From positions 1-7,533 of the forward strand of contig JAKSCW010000377.1 in NCBI GenBank assembly GCA_022360375.1: a stretch of DNA of 7,533 bases. The letters run 5' to 3'. Both the position numbers and the translations under genes were made by a program. Each line of letters opens with the position of its first letter. Within the stretch, counting starts at the first letter, position 1. This document shows, piece by piece, positions 1 through 6,767 of the stretch. The notes under the pieces are model-generated. The model was not told where the DNA came from and searched no databases. It worked only from the letters and a program-made list of their open reading frames with translations. The DNA is from Balneolales bacterium. Lineage in GTDB: Bacteria; Bacteroidota; Rhodothermia; Balneolales; Balneolaceae.

Positions 1-185
1 CAGATCCGGTCTCCATGGAAATACCAGTCCCGGTCGGTATGCAGGTACACCCGCTCTCTTACCAGGTCCTGCTCAATTGCCTTAAATTTGCGGATAAACT
101 CCAAAGAACTCTGTGATACCTGGGCATTTACTGCTGTAGTAAGAGCAAATAGAAATAAGAGTAGCCCTAAAATATTTTTGGTCAT
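1..185 (-). CDS. Secreted MG2-like/TonB-plug family protein, N-terminal fragment (paralogue of the large gene at 1017-3476)
   Basis: Only the first 61 codons lie in the window; the gene continues past the left edge. The ATG is at 183-185. The product starts with a signal peptide (MTKN, a hydrophobic stretch, then NAQ; likely cleavage after residue 21). The mature part reads QVSQSSLEFI, then RERVYLHTDRDWYFHGDRI, the opening strand motif (Y-L-H-T-D-R-D-x-Y-x-x-G-D) of the macroglobulin-like domain in the 819-residue neighbour. Of the 40 complete residues after the signal peptide, 29 are identical to that neighbour, so this is a paralogue from gene duplication. It starts 11 nt after the lipoprotein gene ends on the same strand, so the two are probably cotranscribed. 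No Shine-Dalgarno sequence is visible. Whether it also has the regulatory-like and plug domains cannot be seen here; that is inferred from the paralogue. The function is unknown. Confidence 0.85.
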   Translation of the reverse strand, partial: MTKNILGLLLFLFALTTAVNAQVSQSSLEFIRKFKAIEQDLVRERVYLHTDRDWYFHGDRI

Positions 186-196
186 AGTAATACTGG

Positions 197-880
197 TTAT
201 TCGCGGGATGGCACTCCCCCCGAAGATCTGGTATCTAAAGGAGTGAGTGGACTTTTCTCCGCAATCTTTTTTGTTACCTTATTTATCACTCTGAAGTAGT
301 GATTATATTCAGGAACGTCTACTATCTGTGTTTCGTCTGCCACAAGCCCCCAGGAAATGATTTCCCTGGTCTCTGTGTCAAGAAGATAGAATTCCGTTTG
401 GAACAACAATACAGTATATACTTGCGACTCATTCCCTACATAACTTGACCCTGTAGTTGCTTTTTCAGCTATTCGAAACCCATAATCTTCAAAAAAATAA
501 ACATAGCGTTCCGGGATAATATCAAGCAAATTATCCGGGGGCAGAACCACTTCAATGGTTAAATTTTCTGCCTCTAAAGAAACGCGCTCGAAATCACTCG
601 CCGACAACTCCAACTCCTGGTCAAATGTATACACAGGATTTTCAAAATTGCTTTTAAATGCAGCCTCCAGTGCCAATCTAAAATTAAGTTCTTCTTCATT
701 ACTAAATGAAGAGATTACTGCTTCAGGAATCCAATCCTTGTTTATTGGCAGGAGCACGTACTCACTATCAATGGAATTTTTTGTATAATTTTCGTCAAGA
801 AATACTGTACTTGTGGAAGTACACGAGACAAAGAATAAAACGGCAGCCAACGTAGCGCTCACCAGATGGTTTTTCTTCAT
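197..880 (-). CDS. Putative lipoprotein of unknown function, 227 aa
   Basis: I do not recognise the family. The product begins MKKNHLVSATLAAVLFFVSC, a lipoprotein signal peptide with lipobox FVSC, so Cys20 would be lipidated and the protein held on a membrane facing the periplasm or cell surface. Cys20 is the only cysteine. The mature part has no membrane segment and mixes charged helical stretches (about 60-80, SNEEELNFRLALEAAF) with beta-rich aromatic stretches (about 120-135, IIPERYVYFFEDYGF; 153-177, VYTVLLFQTEFYLLDTETRE followed by IISWG), suggesting a compact alpha/beta domain. The tail after about residue 208 (SPLTPLDTRSSGGVPSRE) looks low-complexity and may be dispensable. The gene sits between two paralogous MG2-like/plug genes on the same strand, 136 nt after the upstream one and 11 nt before the downstream one, so it probably works with them in the envelope. 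No Shine-Dalgarno is seen; the ATG is chosen because the signal peptide follows it at once. Confidence 0.8.
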   Translation of the reverse strand: MKKNHLVSATLAAVLFFVSCTSTSTVFLDENYTKNSIDSEYVLLPINKDWIPEAVISSFSNEEELNFRLALEAAFKSNFENPVYTFDQELELSASDFERVSLEAENLTIEVVLPPDNLLDIIPERYVYFFEDYGFRIAEKATTGSSYVGNESQVYTVLLFQTEFYLLDTETREIISWGLVADETQIVDVPEYNHYFRVINKVTKKIAEKSPLTPLDTRSSGGVPSRE

Positions 881-1016
881 GGATTAACAGCTCTTGTATG
901 AATGTGTTTTTAGATGCTTTAAATCTACTCAAGAATCCGGAAAATATACGGTAAAAAACACGTAAAATTTTGTGTTAAAGTATGGTTCCCCTCTCCTTAT
1001 TTGGGTGCAATAAACC

Positions 1017-3476
1017 CTATTGTGCTGCTATTTCAAATATTTCCGTATGATAGAAAGGTGTTCCTAATTCCGTAATACCTTCTAAAACAACACGATACGT
1101 TGAGGGAGCATCGTTTGCCCAAAACGGAAGCTGGATACCTCGCCTTGATACTTCTATTAGTGGTTCCCAAAGCAGTGTTATCCGGTTGTCCTCTTGATCC
1201 AATTCCCTAGGTACGGTTACCCCATATTTTGGCATGTAAAATTCAGCAGGTATTTGGTACCCTCCTATTTTACCTCGTATTAAACCTCTTTGCCCCAGGT
1301 ATCTTTCACCTCTTTTTGAAGTGACTACTAATGCTCCTCCGATAGCCTGGGCCCCAAATATGGCCAGGTCAACTTCACTTCTCAGCACGGTAACAGTTTC
1401 AATATCCTCGGGTTGCATTCCTAAAATAATATTGAAGCTTGTAACTGAGCCATTAAGCAATACCAACGGCTCATTGCTGGTAAGAAAACTAGTATTTAAT
1501 CCAATCCTCTCAATAAAAAGCCTGTTGTTAATTACCCTGGCTCCTGGTATCTGGTTAATCAAATCTGAGGTTCTTAAATGATCCGTATACTCATAATCCT
1601 GCACATTTAGTGTGGCACTTCTTCCTGCCGTATTTTTTACTATTTGAGTAGCATAATCATTTGATTCAACCGATTCAGAATATGCGAGGCGATCGGAAGT
1701 AACAGTGATTTCATCCAATTCCAGCTCCATTTGCGCATCAATAAGAAGCTCTGCCTCTTCTTGCGCAGATTTAACCCTCGCTAAAATTTCTTCAAAATTT
1801 TCTTCTGTTTCTTCCGGTATACTGTGTTGAGAATTCTCTAATTCAATTCCGCTGACCGTTTGAAAGATTTTTTCCTCTTGTTCGGGTAGATATCCAAACT
1901 GATCGTCAATGTGTATATCAACATTCGTCTTACCAGATTCACTATTGGCTTTTATTTCGAAAGGCATAACCCCTCTTATTGTTAAATCAGGAATAACAAA
2001 TCTTCCTCTTTCATCGGCAGTTACCAAAGTGGCTTGTTCTGTTTCACCTAGGGAGAAAAAAACGGGTGCATTTTTCTGGGATCTTTTAAAGAACCCGCCT
2101 TTAACCTGTCCCGAAATTTTAAATCCCTTTTCCGGCAAACTCACTAACTCCAGTGGCTCCGATCTTTTGATCCTCATCATATCATATGCTCTCCAGCCTT
2201 GAGTGAGCAACAGTAAATCTAAATGTTTTCCTGCATCTTCTGATCCACTAAAATAGTATCCGGGTTGTTCGACAAATCCCTGAAGCTCAGTTTCCAGGTA
2301 AAAACGAGTGTAAATTGTACTTTTAAAAGGATTATAGGCCTCCGGCTGGTCATCAAATATCGAAATACTAGCCGTAGCGGATGCAGCTTCCTCATATCCA
2401 TCAATAATTCTTAGCCTTATTCCATTTTCTTCTCTCAGCCGGGTTCTCTGTTCTGAAAGCGAAAAGCTTACGTCCAGTTTGTCGACTTCATTTTTGTTAA
2501 ACACCAATCGCTCTGCCTCAGGAAACCCCTCCTCGTTCAATATGGTAAAATGAACAATACCTGTCGGAAATTTATCTTTTGAAATTGAAACGGTTCCATA
2601 CCCATTTTCTATAGAAATGACTTCCGCAGAAAAAACTTCCCCTCGTACATGCGCAAAAACCAGTAATGAATTAGTTAAAACTTCAGATTTGACATGCACA
2701 TTCAACTCATACTCTGTTCCGCTATCGTTCAACCGTAGTGAAGTACCTTCTGAAACAACAACGGGCAATTCAAATCTCTCTTCATTAATTACGGCATAGT
2801 AGCTCTTATTGCTTTCAGGAGTTATTTCAAAGTCTCCCATTCCTAAATGGGAACTCTGAAACTGAGTCAATTCAACTCCATCAGAATACACCGCGCCCTG
2901 AACATTTAACCCATACCCATCTGATTTAATAGCTTTAAACCCTACTCTTGTTGGAATTCCCTCGATTAACCAGCCACTTTCAGGAAAAAACTGAACGTCA
3001 AAATCATTCTCGGATAGTACTTTCTGGTCGAAGGTTTGATCTGCAAAAACCTGGACATCTTTTTTGAAGGTATACGATTCTCCGAAATTTAAGGCCCAGG
3101 CGGTATATGCTTTTATGCGATACTTTCCTTCTCTCACTTTTTCTTCACCAAAGGTGAGGCTTCCCTCTCCCCGCCCATCACTCAATTCTATAGCAACACG
3201 TTCAATCATGTCCCCTTTTGGTTCATAAAACTCTACATACAGTACTTTACTTAATTCGGAATTGAAATTATACGGACCGGCAACTACATAAGCAGAAAAC
3301 CAAATCCGGTCTCCAAAAAAATACCAGTCCCGATCTGTATGCAGATAAATACGCTCCCTCGGGAATTCCTGTTCAGAAGCTTTAAAGTTTTTAATGAAAT
3401 CCAATGCCGGTTGAGAAACCTGGGCCTGACCATAACTAAAAAATAGGATTGAGATAAAAATGACCTTTCTTAGCAT
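1017..3476 (-). CDS. Secreted protein with MG2-like, carboxypeptidase-regulatory-like and TonB-receptor plug domains, no beta-barrel
   Basis: Numbering is from the longest frame (ATG at 3498-3500, 827 aa). I prefer the ATG at 3474-3476 (819 aa) because it gives a compact signal peptide (MLRKVIFISILFFSYGQAQ) matching the paralogue at 1-185. Domains seen: MG2-like beta domain at about 50-152 (RERIYLHTDRDWY, then FFGDRIWFSAYVV); a second beta domain at about 167-250 (FFPESGW, then GVGxxVxGxVYSDG-type strands); a conserved LLLLTQGWRAYD at 429-440; a carboxypeptidase-regulatory-like domain at about 459-532; a charged linker at about 550-600; a TonB plug domain at about 637-731 ending IFGAQAIGGALVVTSKRG; and a short C-terminal beta domain. 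After the plug only about 95 residues remain, so the 22-strand receptor barrel is absent. There is no cysteine, hence no thioester motif as in true alpha-2-macroglobulins. This architecture occurs in Bacteroidota, usually annotated as 'TonB-dependent receptor plug domain-containing protein'; no function is established that I know of. A periplasmic or surface role is inferred. Confidence 0.88.
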   Translation of the reverse strand: MLRKVIFISILFFSYGQAQVSQPALDFIKNFKASEQEFPRERIYLHTDRDWYFFGDRIWFSAYVVAGPYNFNSELSKVLYVEFYEPKGDMIERVAIELSDGRGEGSLTFGEEKVREGKYRIKAYTAWALNFGESYTFKKDVQVFADQTFDQKVLSENDFDVQFFPESGWLIEGIPTRVGFKAIKSDGYGLNVQGAVYSDGVELTQFQSSHLGMGDFEITPESNKSYYAVINEERFELPVVVSEGTSLRLNDSGTEYELNVHVKSEVLTNSLLVFAHVRGEVFSAEVISIENGYGTVSISKDKFPTGIVHFTILNEEGFPEAERLVFNKNEVDKLDVSFSLSEQRTRLREENGIRLRIIDGYEEAASATASISIFDDQPEAYNPFKSTIYTRFYLETELQGFVEQPGYYFSGSEDAGKHLDLLLLTQGWRAYDMMRIKRSEPLELVSLPEKGFKISGQVKGGFFKRSQKNAPVFFSLGETEQATLVTADERGRFVIPDLTIRGVMPFEIKANSESGKTNVDIHIDDQFGYLPEQEEKIFQTVSGIELENSQHSIPEETEENFEEILARVKSAQEEAELLIDAQMELELDEITVTSDRLAYSESVESNDYATQIVKNTAGRSATLNVQDYEYTDHLRTSDLINQIPGARVINNRLFIERIGLNTSFLTSNEPLVLLNGSVTSFNIILGMQPEDIETVTVLRSEVDLAIFGAQAIGGALVVTSKRGERYLGQRGLIRGKIGGYQIPAEFYMPKYGVTVPRELDQEDNRITLLWEPLIEVSRRGIQLPFWANDAPSTYRVVLEGITELGTPFYHTEIFEIAAQ

Positions 3477-3539
3477 AATAATATTCACTTGATTGACCAT
3501 TAAATAATATAATTCCCTTCATAAATCCTTTAGGGATAC

Positions 3540-3564
3540 CGAATTCTCTAACCCTGAGAATTCG
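3540..3564 (-). other. Perfect 9-bp hairpin in the leader of the MG2/plug gene
   Basis: The arms CGAATTCTC (3540-3548) and GAGAATTCG (3556-3564) pair perfectly around a 7-nt loop. It lies between the end of mnmE and the start of the MG2/plug gene, 39 nt before the upstream ATG and 63 nt before the preferred one. No T-run follows on either strand, so it is not a standard intrinsic terminator. On the minus strand the loop (AGGGTTA) can pair at 6 of 7 positions with TATCCCT just downstream (plus-strand 3532-3538), which would give a pseudoknot-like leader. The hairpin is directly visible; a regulatory role is inference. Confidence 0.45.
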
Positions 3565-3638
3565 TCGACCTCTAACAATTAATACTATTTTAGTATAGCA
3601 ATCAAACTTGTAAAAGTATCAAAAACCATTTTTGGTGC

Positions 3639-5015
3639 TTATTTCCCAATACAGAACCTCGAAAAGATCGAATCCAGGATGTCTTCATTAGTGATTTCTC
3701 CGGTGATGGAGCCCAACTCATTCAATGCGATGCGTAAATCGATGGACAGAAAATCACCTGTCATTCCCTGTTTTAAGCCGCTTAAAGCCGCTTGTATTTG
3801 ATCCCGGGCTTTTTGTAGTGCATCCCGGTGGCGGCTGGATGTTACCAACAAACTTGAAGCATCATAATGCTTATTCTCCAACGCCCGATCCTTCAGTAAT
3901 TCCTTCAATTCTGATATATACTCCCCTTCTGCGGCAGATATTTTAAGATCAAACTCCGTTCGCCATTCTGATTCAGACTCGATATCAGCTTTGGTTCCTA
4001 CTAAAATAAACGGTGTATCTCCGGATTTTTTCTGAAATCCGGCAATTTCTTTTCGCTCTTCATCTTCAAATGGATGAGATAAATCCTTCAAATAAATTAC
4101 CAAATCGGCTTGTTCGAATGCCCTTTGAGAACGGCGCACCCCTTCAGCCTCAACTATATCTTCTGTTTGCCGAAGTCCTGCCGTATCAATCAGCTTGAAT
4201 AATAATCCGTCAAAACTCCAATCCACATCAATGGTATCACGGGTAGTTCCCGCTATGTCCGTTACAATTGCACGATCACTTCCCACCAGGGTGTTCAACA
4301 ATGTGGATTTACCTGCATTCGGGCGACCAATCAGCACGGTTTTTACACCATCTTTTACCAGCCGCCCCGTTTCATATGTTTCGAGTAGTTCTGCCAATTC
4401 GGAATCCACATCTTCCAGTAGTTTCTTAAGCTGCTCCTTGTTAGCGAACTCCACATCTTCCTCAATAAAATCGAGTTCCAGTTCTACCATAGCAGTTGCA
4501 TCTATAATTTGTTGCCGGAATCTCTTTACATGTTCTCCAAGTTTGCCTTCCAATTGTTGGTGTGCTGCATCTACTGCTTTCAGGCTTTTGGCGTGGATCA
4601 AATCCGCTACTGCTTCCGCCTGATCCAAATCCAGTTTTCCGTTCAAAAAAGCACGCTGTGTAAACTCGCCGGCTTCAGCAGCTTTTATTCCTAAACCCAA
4701 AATCGTTTCTAAAACTTTTTGTGTTACCAATACTCCGCCATGGCATGAAATTTCAACCGTTTCTTCCCCGGTGTAACTTTTCGGGGAATGAAATAACGTA
4801 ACCAGGACTTCATCAACCGGCAGTCCTTTTTGATCCACAATTTTTCCAAAATGCACCGTATGGGAATGCTGTTTGGTCAGGTCTTTACCAAAAAACCCTT
4901 CATTTACTTTAATAATGGCCTCTTTTCCGGAAACCCTAACTACTGCAATTCCCCCTTCTCCAACCGGGGTGGCTATAGCTGCAATTGGAGATTTTTGTGT
5001 GATTTCCTGCTTCAT
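3639..5015 (-). CDS. mnmE: tRNA uridine-5-carboxymethylaminomethyl modification GTPase MnmE (TrmE), 458 aa
   Basis: MnmE works with MnmG (GidA) in the cytoplasm to place the cmnm5 group on the wobble uridine of certain tRNAs, using GTP hydrolysis, potassium and a tetrahydrofolate one-carbon donor. The length is normal for the family. The N-terminal folate-binding domain covers about 1-120 (IAAIATPVGEGGIAVVRVSG, then YTGEETVEISCHGG and GEFTQRAFLNGKLDL). A helical domain flanks the inserted G domain. G-domain motifs: G1 GRPNAGKS at 230-237, G2 TDIAGTTRD at 252-260, G3 DTAG at 277-280, and G4 as TKAD at 341-344 rather than the usual NKxD. The protein ends with FCIGK at 454-458, carrying the family's essential cysteine. 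The start is well placed: KSPIAAIATP follows shortly. No Shine-Dalgarno is visible. It is divergent from the amidohydrolase gene with an 83-nt gap, and neither mnmG nor the yidC/rnpA genes that often neighbour mnmE are present. The identification is firm. Confidence 0.97.
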   Translation of the reverse strand: MKQEITQKSPIAAIATPVGEGGIAVVRVSGKEAIIKVNEGFFGKDLTKQHSHTVHFGKIVDQKGLPVDEVLVTLFHSPKSYTGEETVEISCHGGVLVTQKVLETILGLGIKAAEAGEFTQRAFLNGKLDLDQAEAVADLIHAKSLKAVDAAHQQLEGKLGEHVKRFRQQIIDATAMVELELDFIEEDVEFANKEQLKKLLEDVDSELAELLETYETGRLVKDGVKTVLIGRPNAGKSTLLNTLVGSDRAIVTDIAGTTRDTIDVDWSFDGLLFKLIDTAGLRQTEDIVEAEGVRRSQRAFEQADLVIYLKDLSHPFEDEERKEIAGFQKKSGDTPFILVGTKADIESESEWRTEFDLKISAAEGEYISELKELLKDRALENKHYDASSLLVTSSRHRDALQKARDQIQAALSGLKQGMTGDFLSIDLRIALNELGSITGEITNEDILDSIFSRFCIGK

Positions 5016-5098
5016 AATTTAAAGATACAAATTATGCGGGCATTGCATTTCTCAAACATCCGCGCTTACTTCCACCAGCTGTTAAACTAACTTGAATT

Positions 5099-6538
5099 AT
5101 GCGAATTCTTTCTTTGTTTTTCCTTCTGCTTTTTTCGGTGGAAGCGGTTGCCTGGCAGGTAACCAATAATGACAACAAAAACAGGGTACTTGAATCAGTA
5201 GAAAACCACGCTGAAGATCTGATCCATCTAAGTGACGAAATCTGGGAGTATGCGGAAATTGCTTTTCTTGAAAACCAATCCTCAGCTGCACTTTCCAGTT
5301 TCGCAGAAAAACACGGGTTCAGGGTAACCCGGGGAGTCGGAGAAATCCCTACTGCCTTTACCGCTGAGTTTGGAAGTGGTAAACCTGTAATTGGAATTAT
5401 GGGTGAATTTGATGCTCTTCCGGGTCTTTCGCAACAAACGGTTCCCTTTAAATCTCCGTTGGTTGAAAATGCACCGGGGCATGGCTGTGGACACAATATT
5501 TTTGGAGCCGCCTCACTTGGTGCGGCAATAACCATTAAGGAATTAATTCAGCGCGGAGAACTGGAAGGAACTATTCGTTTTTACGGAACTCCTGCAGAGG
5601 AAAAATTCTTCGGAAAATTATGGATGATCCGTGCCGGATTATTCGACGATGTGGATGTAATGATGGACTGGCACCCCAGTAACCGCACAGAAGCGGATGT
5701 ACAAAGCAGCCTTGCTCTGGTCGATTTCCTGGTTGAATTTCATGGGCAAACCGCGCATGCATCCAGCGATCCATGGAATGGGCGCAGTGCCGGGGATGCG
5801 CTTGAATTGTATACTCACGGCATCAACATGTATCGAGAGCATGTTAAGCCCACGGTTCGTATTCACTACCACATCCAGGATGCTGGCAAGGTGGTAAATG
5901 TAGTTCCCGATTATTCAAAAATCTGGGTGCGCGTCCGGGACACGAAGCGGGCAGGCATGCAGGAAGTGTATAACCGCGTTGTTGAAATGGCAGAAGGCGC
6001 AGCTATTCTTGCTAATGTGGATTACAATGTTTCCCTGATTTCAGGAATTCATGAAGTACTCCCTAACCGAACAGGCGGGGCTGCTCTCCAGGCGAACCTG
6101 GAAGCATTAGGAACTATTGAGTATACCGATGAAGAGGAAGAATTTGCTAAAGGAATTCAGCGCGCTACCGAAAAACCCGAAATCGGTTTGGATATGCAAA
6201 TCAATCCCATGAAGGAAACCGCGGAACATCCTGCCGGTGGTTCCACCGATGTTGGAGATGTTAGTTTCATTACACCAACCATTCGTTTACGAGCCACAAC
6301 CGCTCCGGCAGGAACTCCCTGGCACTCCTGGGCGGTAGTAGCTACCAGTGGAATGAGTATTGGACACAAGGGATTGGTGTACGCTTCTAAAGCACTGGCT
6401 ATGACGATGGTAGATTTATTTGAAAACCCGGAGTTGCGGGATGAAGTCCGTGCAGAATTCGCACAAAGAAAAGGAGATTATGTGTACGAAGGAATGATTC
6501 CTCCGGGTCCGCCGCCATTGGATTTTGATCAGGATTAG
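5099..6538 (+). CDS. Secreted M20-family amidohydrolase, AbgB-like (aminobenzoyl-glutamate utilization protein B family), 479 aa
   Basis: This is a zinc-type metallohydrolase predicted to cleave an amide bond in an N-acyl amino acid or p-aminobenzoyl-glutamate-like substrate. It starts with a signal peptide (MRILSLFFLLLFSVEAVA, likely cleavage after A18), so it should act outside the cytoplasm, unlike E. coli AbgB. Motifs: GEFDALPGL at 102-110; HGCGHN at 128-133, with C130 and H132 as expected M20D metal ligands; the catalytic Glu pair at 167-168 (GTPAEE); DWHP with H192; the lid/dimerisation domain at about 203-310, including TAHASSDPWNGRSAGDA; GGSTDVGDVS at 380-389; TPWHSW with H409 as the last metal ligand; and IGHKG at 421-425. 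HGCGHN, STDVGDVS, the WHP segment and LPNRT match AbgB as I remember it. C130 is the only cysteine. No abgA or abgT partner is visible, so it may act as a homodimer. It is divergent from mnmE, and no Shine-Dalgarno is seen. The substrate is uncertain. Confidence 0.92.
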   Translation: MRILSLFFLLLFSVEAVAWQVTNNDNKNRVLESVENHAEDLIHLSDEIWEYAEIAFLENQSSAALSSFAEKHGFRVTRGVGEIPTAFTAEFGSGKPVIGIMGEFDALPGLSQQTVPFKSPLVENAPGHGCGHNIFGAASLGAAITIKELIQRGELEGTIRFYGTPAEEKFFGKLWMIRAGLFDDVDVMMDWHPSNRTEADVQSSLALVDFLVEFHGQTAHASSDPWNGRSAGDALELYTHGINMYREHVKPTVRIHYHIQDAGKVVNVVPDYSKIWVRVRDTKRAGMQEVYNRVVEMAEGAAILANVDYNVSLISGIHEVLPNRTGGAALQANLEALGTIEYTDEEEEFAKGIQRATEKPEIGLDMQINPMKETAEHPAGGSTDVGDVSFITPTIRLRATTAPAGTPWHSWAVVATSGMSIGHKGLVYASKALAMTMVDLFENPELRDEVRAEFAQRKGDYVYEGMIPPGPPPLDFDQD

Positions 6539-6545
6539 ATCAAAA

Positions 6546-6586
6546 CAAAAGCTTCCGGCTTTGATTGCCCATACTTTACTTTTTTT
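6546..6586 (+). terminator. Weak candidate terminator downstream of the amidohydrolase gene
   Basis: A short stem AAAGC (6548-6552) / GCTTT (6558-6562) with loop TTCCG begins about 10 nt after the stop codon, and a T7 tract sits at 6580-6586. The T-run is 17 nt beyond the stem, which is too far for a textbook intrinsic terminator. A competing 8-bp stem (6559-6566 with 6595-6602) encloses the T-run. The position suits termination but the architecture does not, so confidence is low. Confidence 0.25.
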
Positions 6587-6609
6587 CAATCCTTAATCAA
6601 AGATACCGG

Positions 6610-6668
6610 CACCCTCCCAGATCCAGATCCCTGCCTCCGCAGGGATGACCCCGGAAGTGCTAAGGGTG
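6610..6668 (-). repeat. REP-type palindromic element (GTCATCCC...GGGAT class)
   Basis: The core is a perfect hairpin, ATCCCTGC (6627-6634) and GCAGGGAT (6639-6646), with loop CTCC. Read on the minus strand it is GGTCATCCCTGCGGAGGC followed by AGGGATCTGG, which fits the widely dispersed bacterial intergenic repeat 'GTCATTCCCGCGnAnGCGGGAATCCA', whose shadow translation is the familiar VIPAxAGIQ; here the same frame gives VIPAEAGIW. A further inverted pair, CACCCT (6610-6615) and AGGGTG (6663-6668), brackets the core. Such elements are multicopy in many genomes and often lie at gene ends. Copy number in this genome cannot be judged from one window. Confidence 0.65.
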
Positions 6669-6701
6669 ATAAAAAAGCAGTCACCTTGAGCTCCCTCTAC
6701 C

Positions 6702-6747
6702 AGCGCAAGCAGCCTGTACTGAATTCATTTCAGTATCCGCTTGTGCT
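6702..6747. repeat. 46-nt imperfect palindrome with outer and inner stems
   Basis: The outer arms AGCGCAAGC (6702-6710) and GCTTGTGCT (6739-6747) pair at 8 of 9 positions, the ninth being a possible G-U pair. The inner arms TACTGAA (6717-6723) and TTCAGTA (6729-6735) pair perfectly around TTCAT. The preceding GTCACCTTGAGC (6680-6691) and the CTGAA-x-TTCAG core recall the 'GTCATCCTGAAC..TTCAGGATC' type of dispersed intergenic repeat in Bacteroidota-like genomes; that likeness is from memory and is inference. No T-run follows, so it is unlikely to be a terminator. Confidence 0.5.
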
Positions 6748-6767
6748 ATTTAACTATTCACTCAATG

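Noticed and set aside
941..948. TATATTTT on the minus strand, a 7-of-8 match to TAnnTTTG, about 60 nt before the lipoprotein gene
   Set aside because: No TTTG at the right distance upstream, and such matches are frequent in AT-rich DNA.
3620..3637. ACCA/TGGT stem followed by five T on the minus strand just after the mnmE stop
   Set aside because: The stem is only 4 bp and AT-rich at the loop; unlikely to terminate transcription alone.
4195..4623. 142-codon plus-strand frame opposite mnmE
   Set aside because: Low-complexity Ser-rich translation antisense to an unmistakable mnmE; a shadow.
5028..5056. Possible Bacteroidota-type promoter for mnmE (minus strand TTTG, 18 nt, TAATTTG)
   Set aside because: The -7 box is one base short of TAnnTTTG and would leave a leader of only a few nucleotides; too weak to annotate.
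5032..5535. 167-codon minus-strand frame opposite the start of the amidohydrolase
   Set aside because: It lies antisense to the well-supported M20 gene, has no signal or domain, and is rich in Ser/Arg as expected for a shadow frame.
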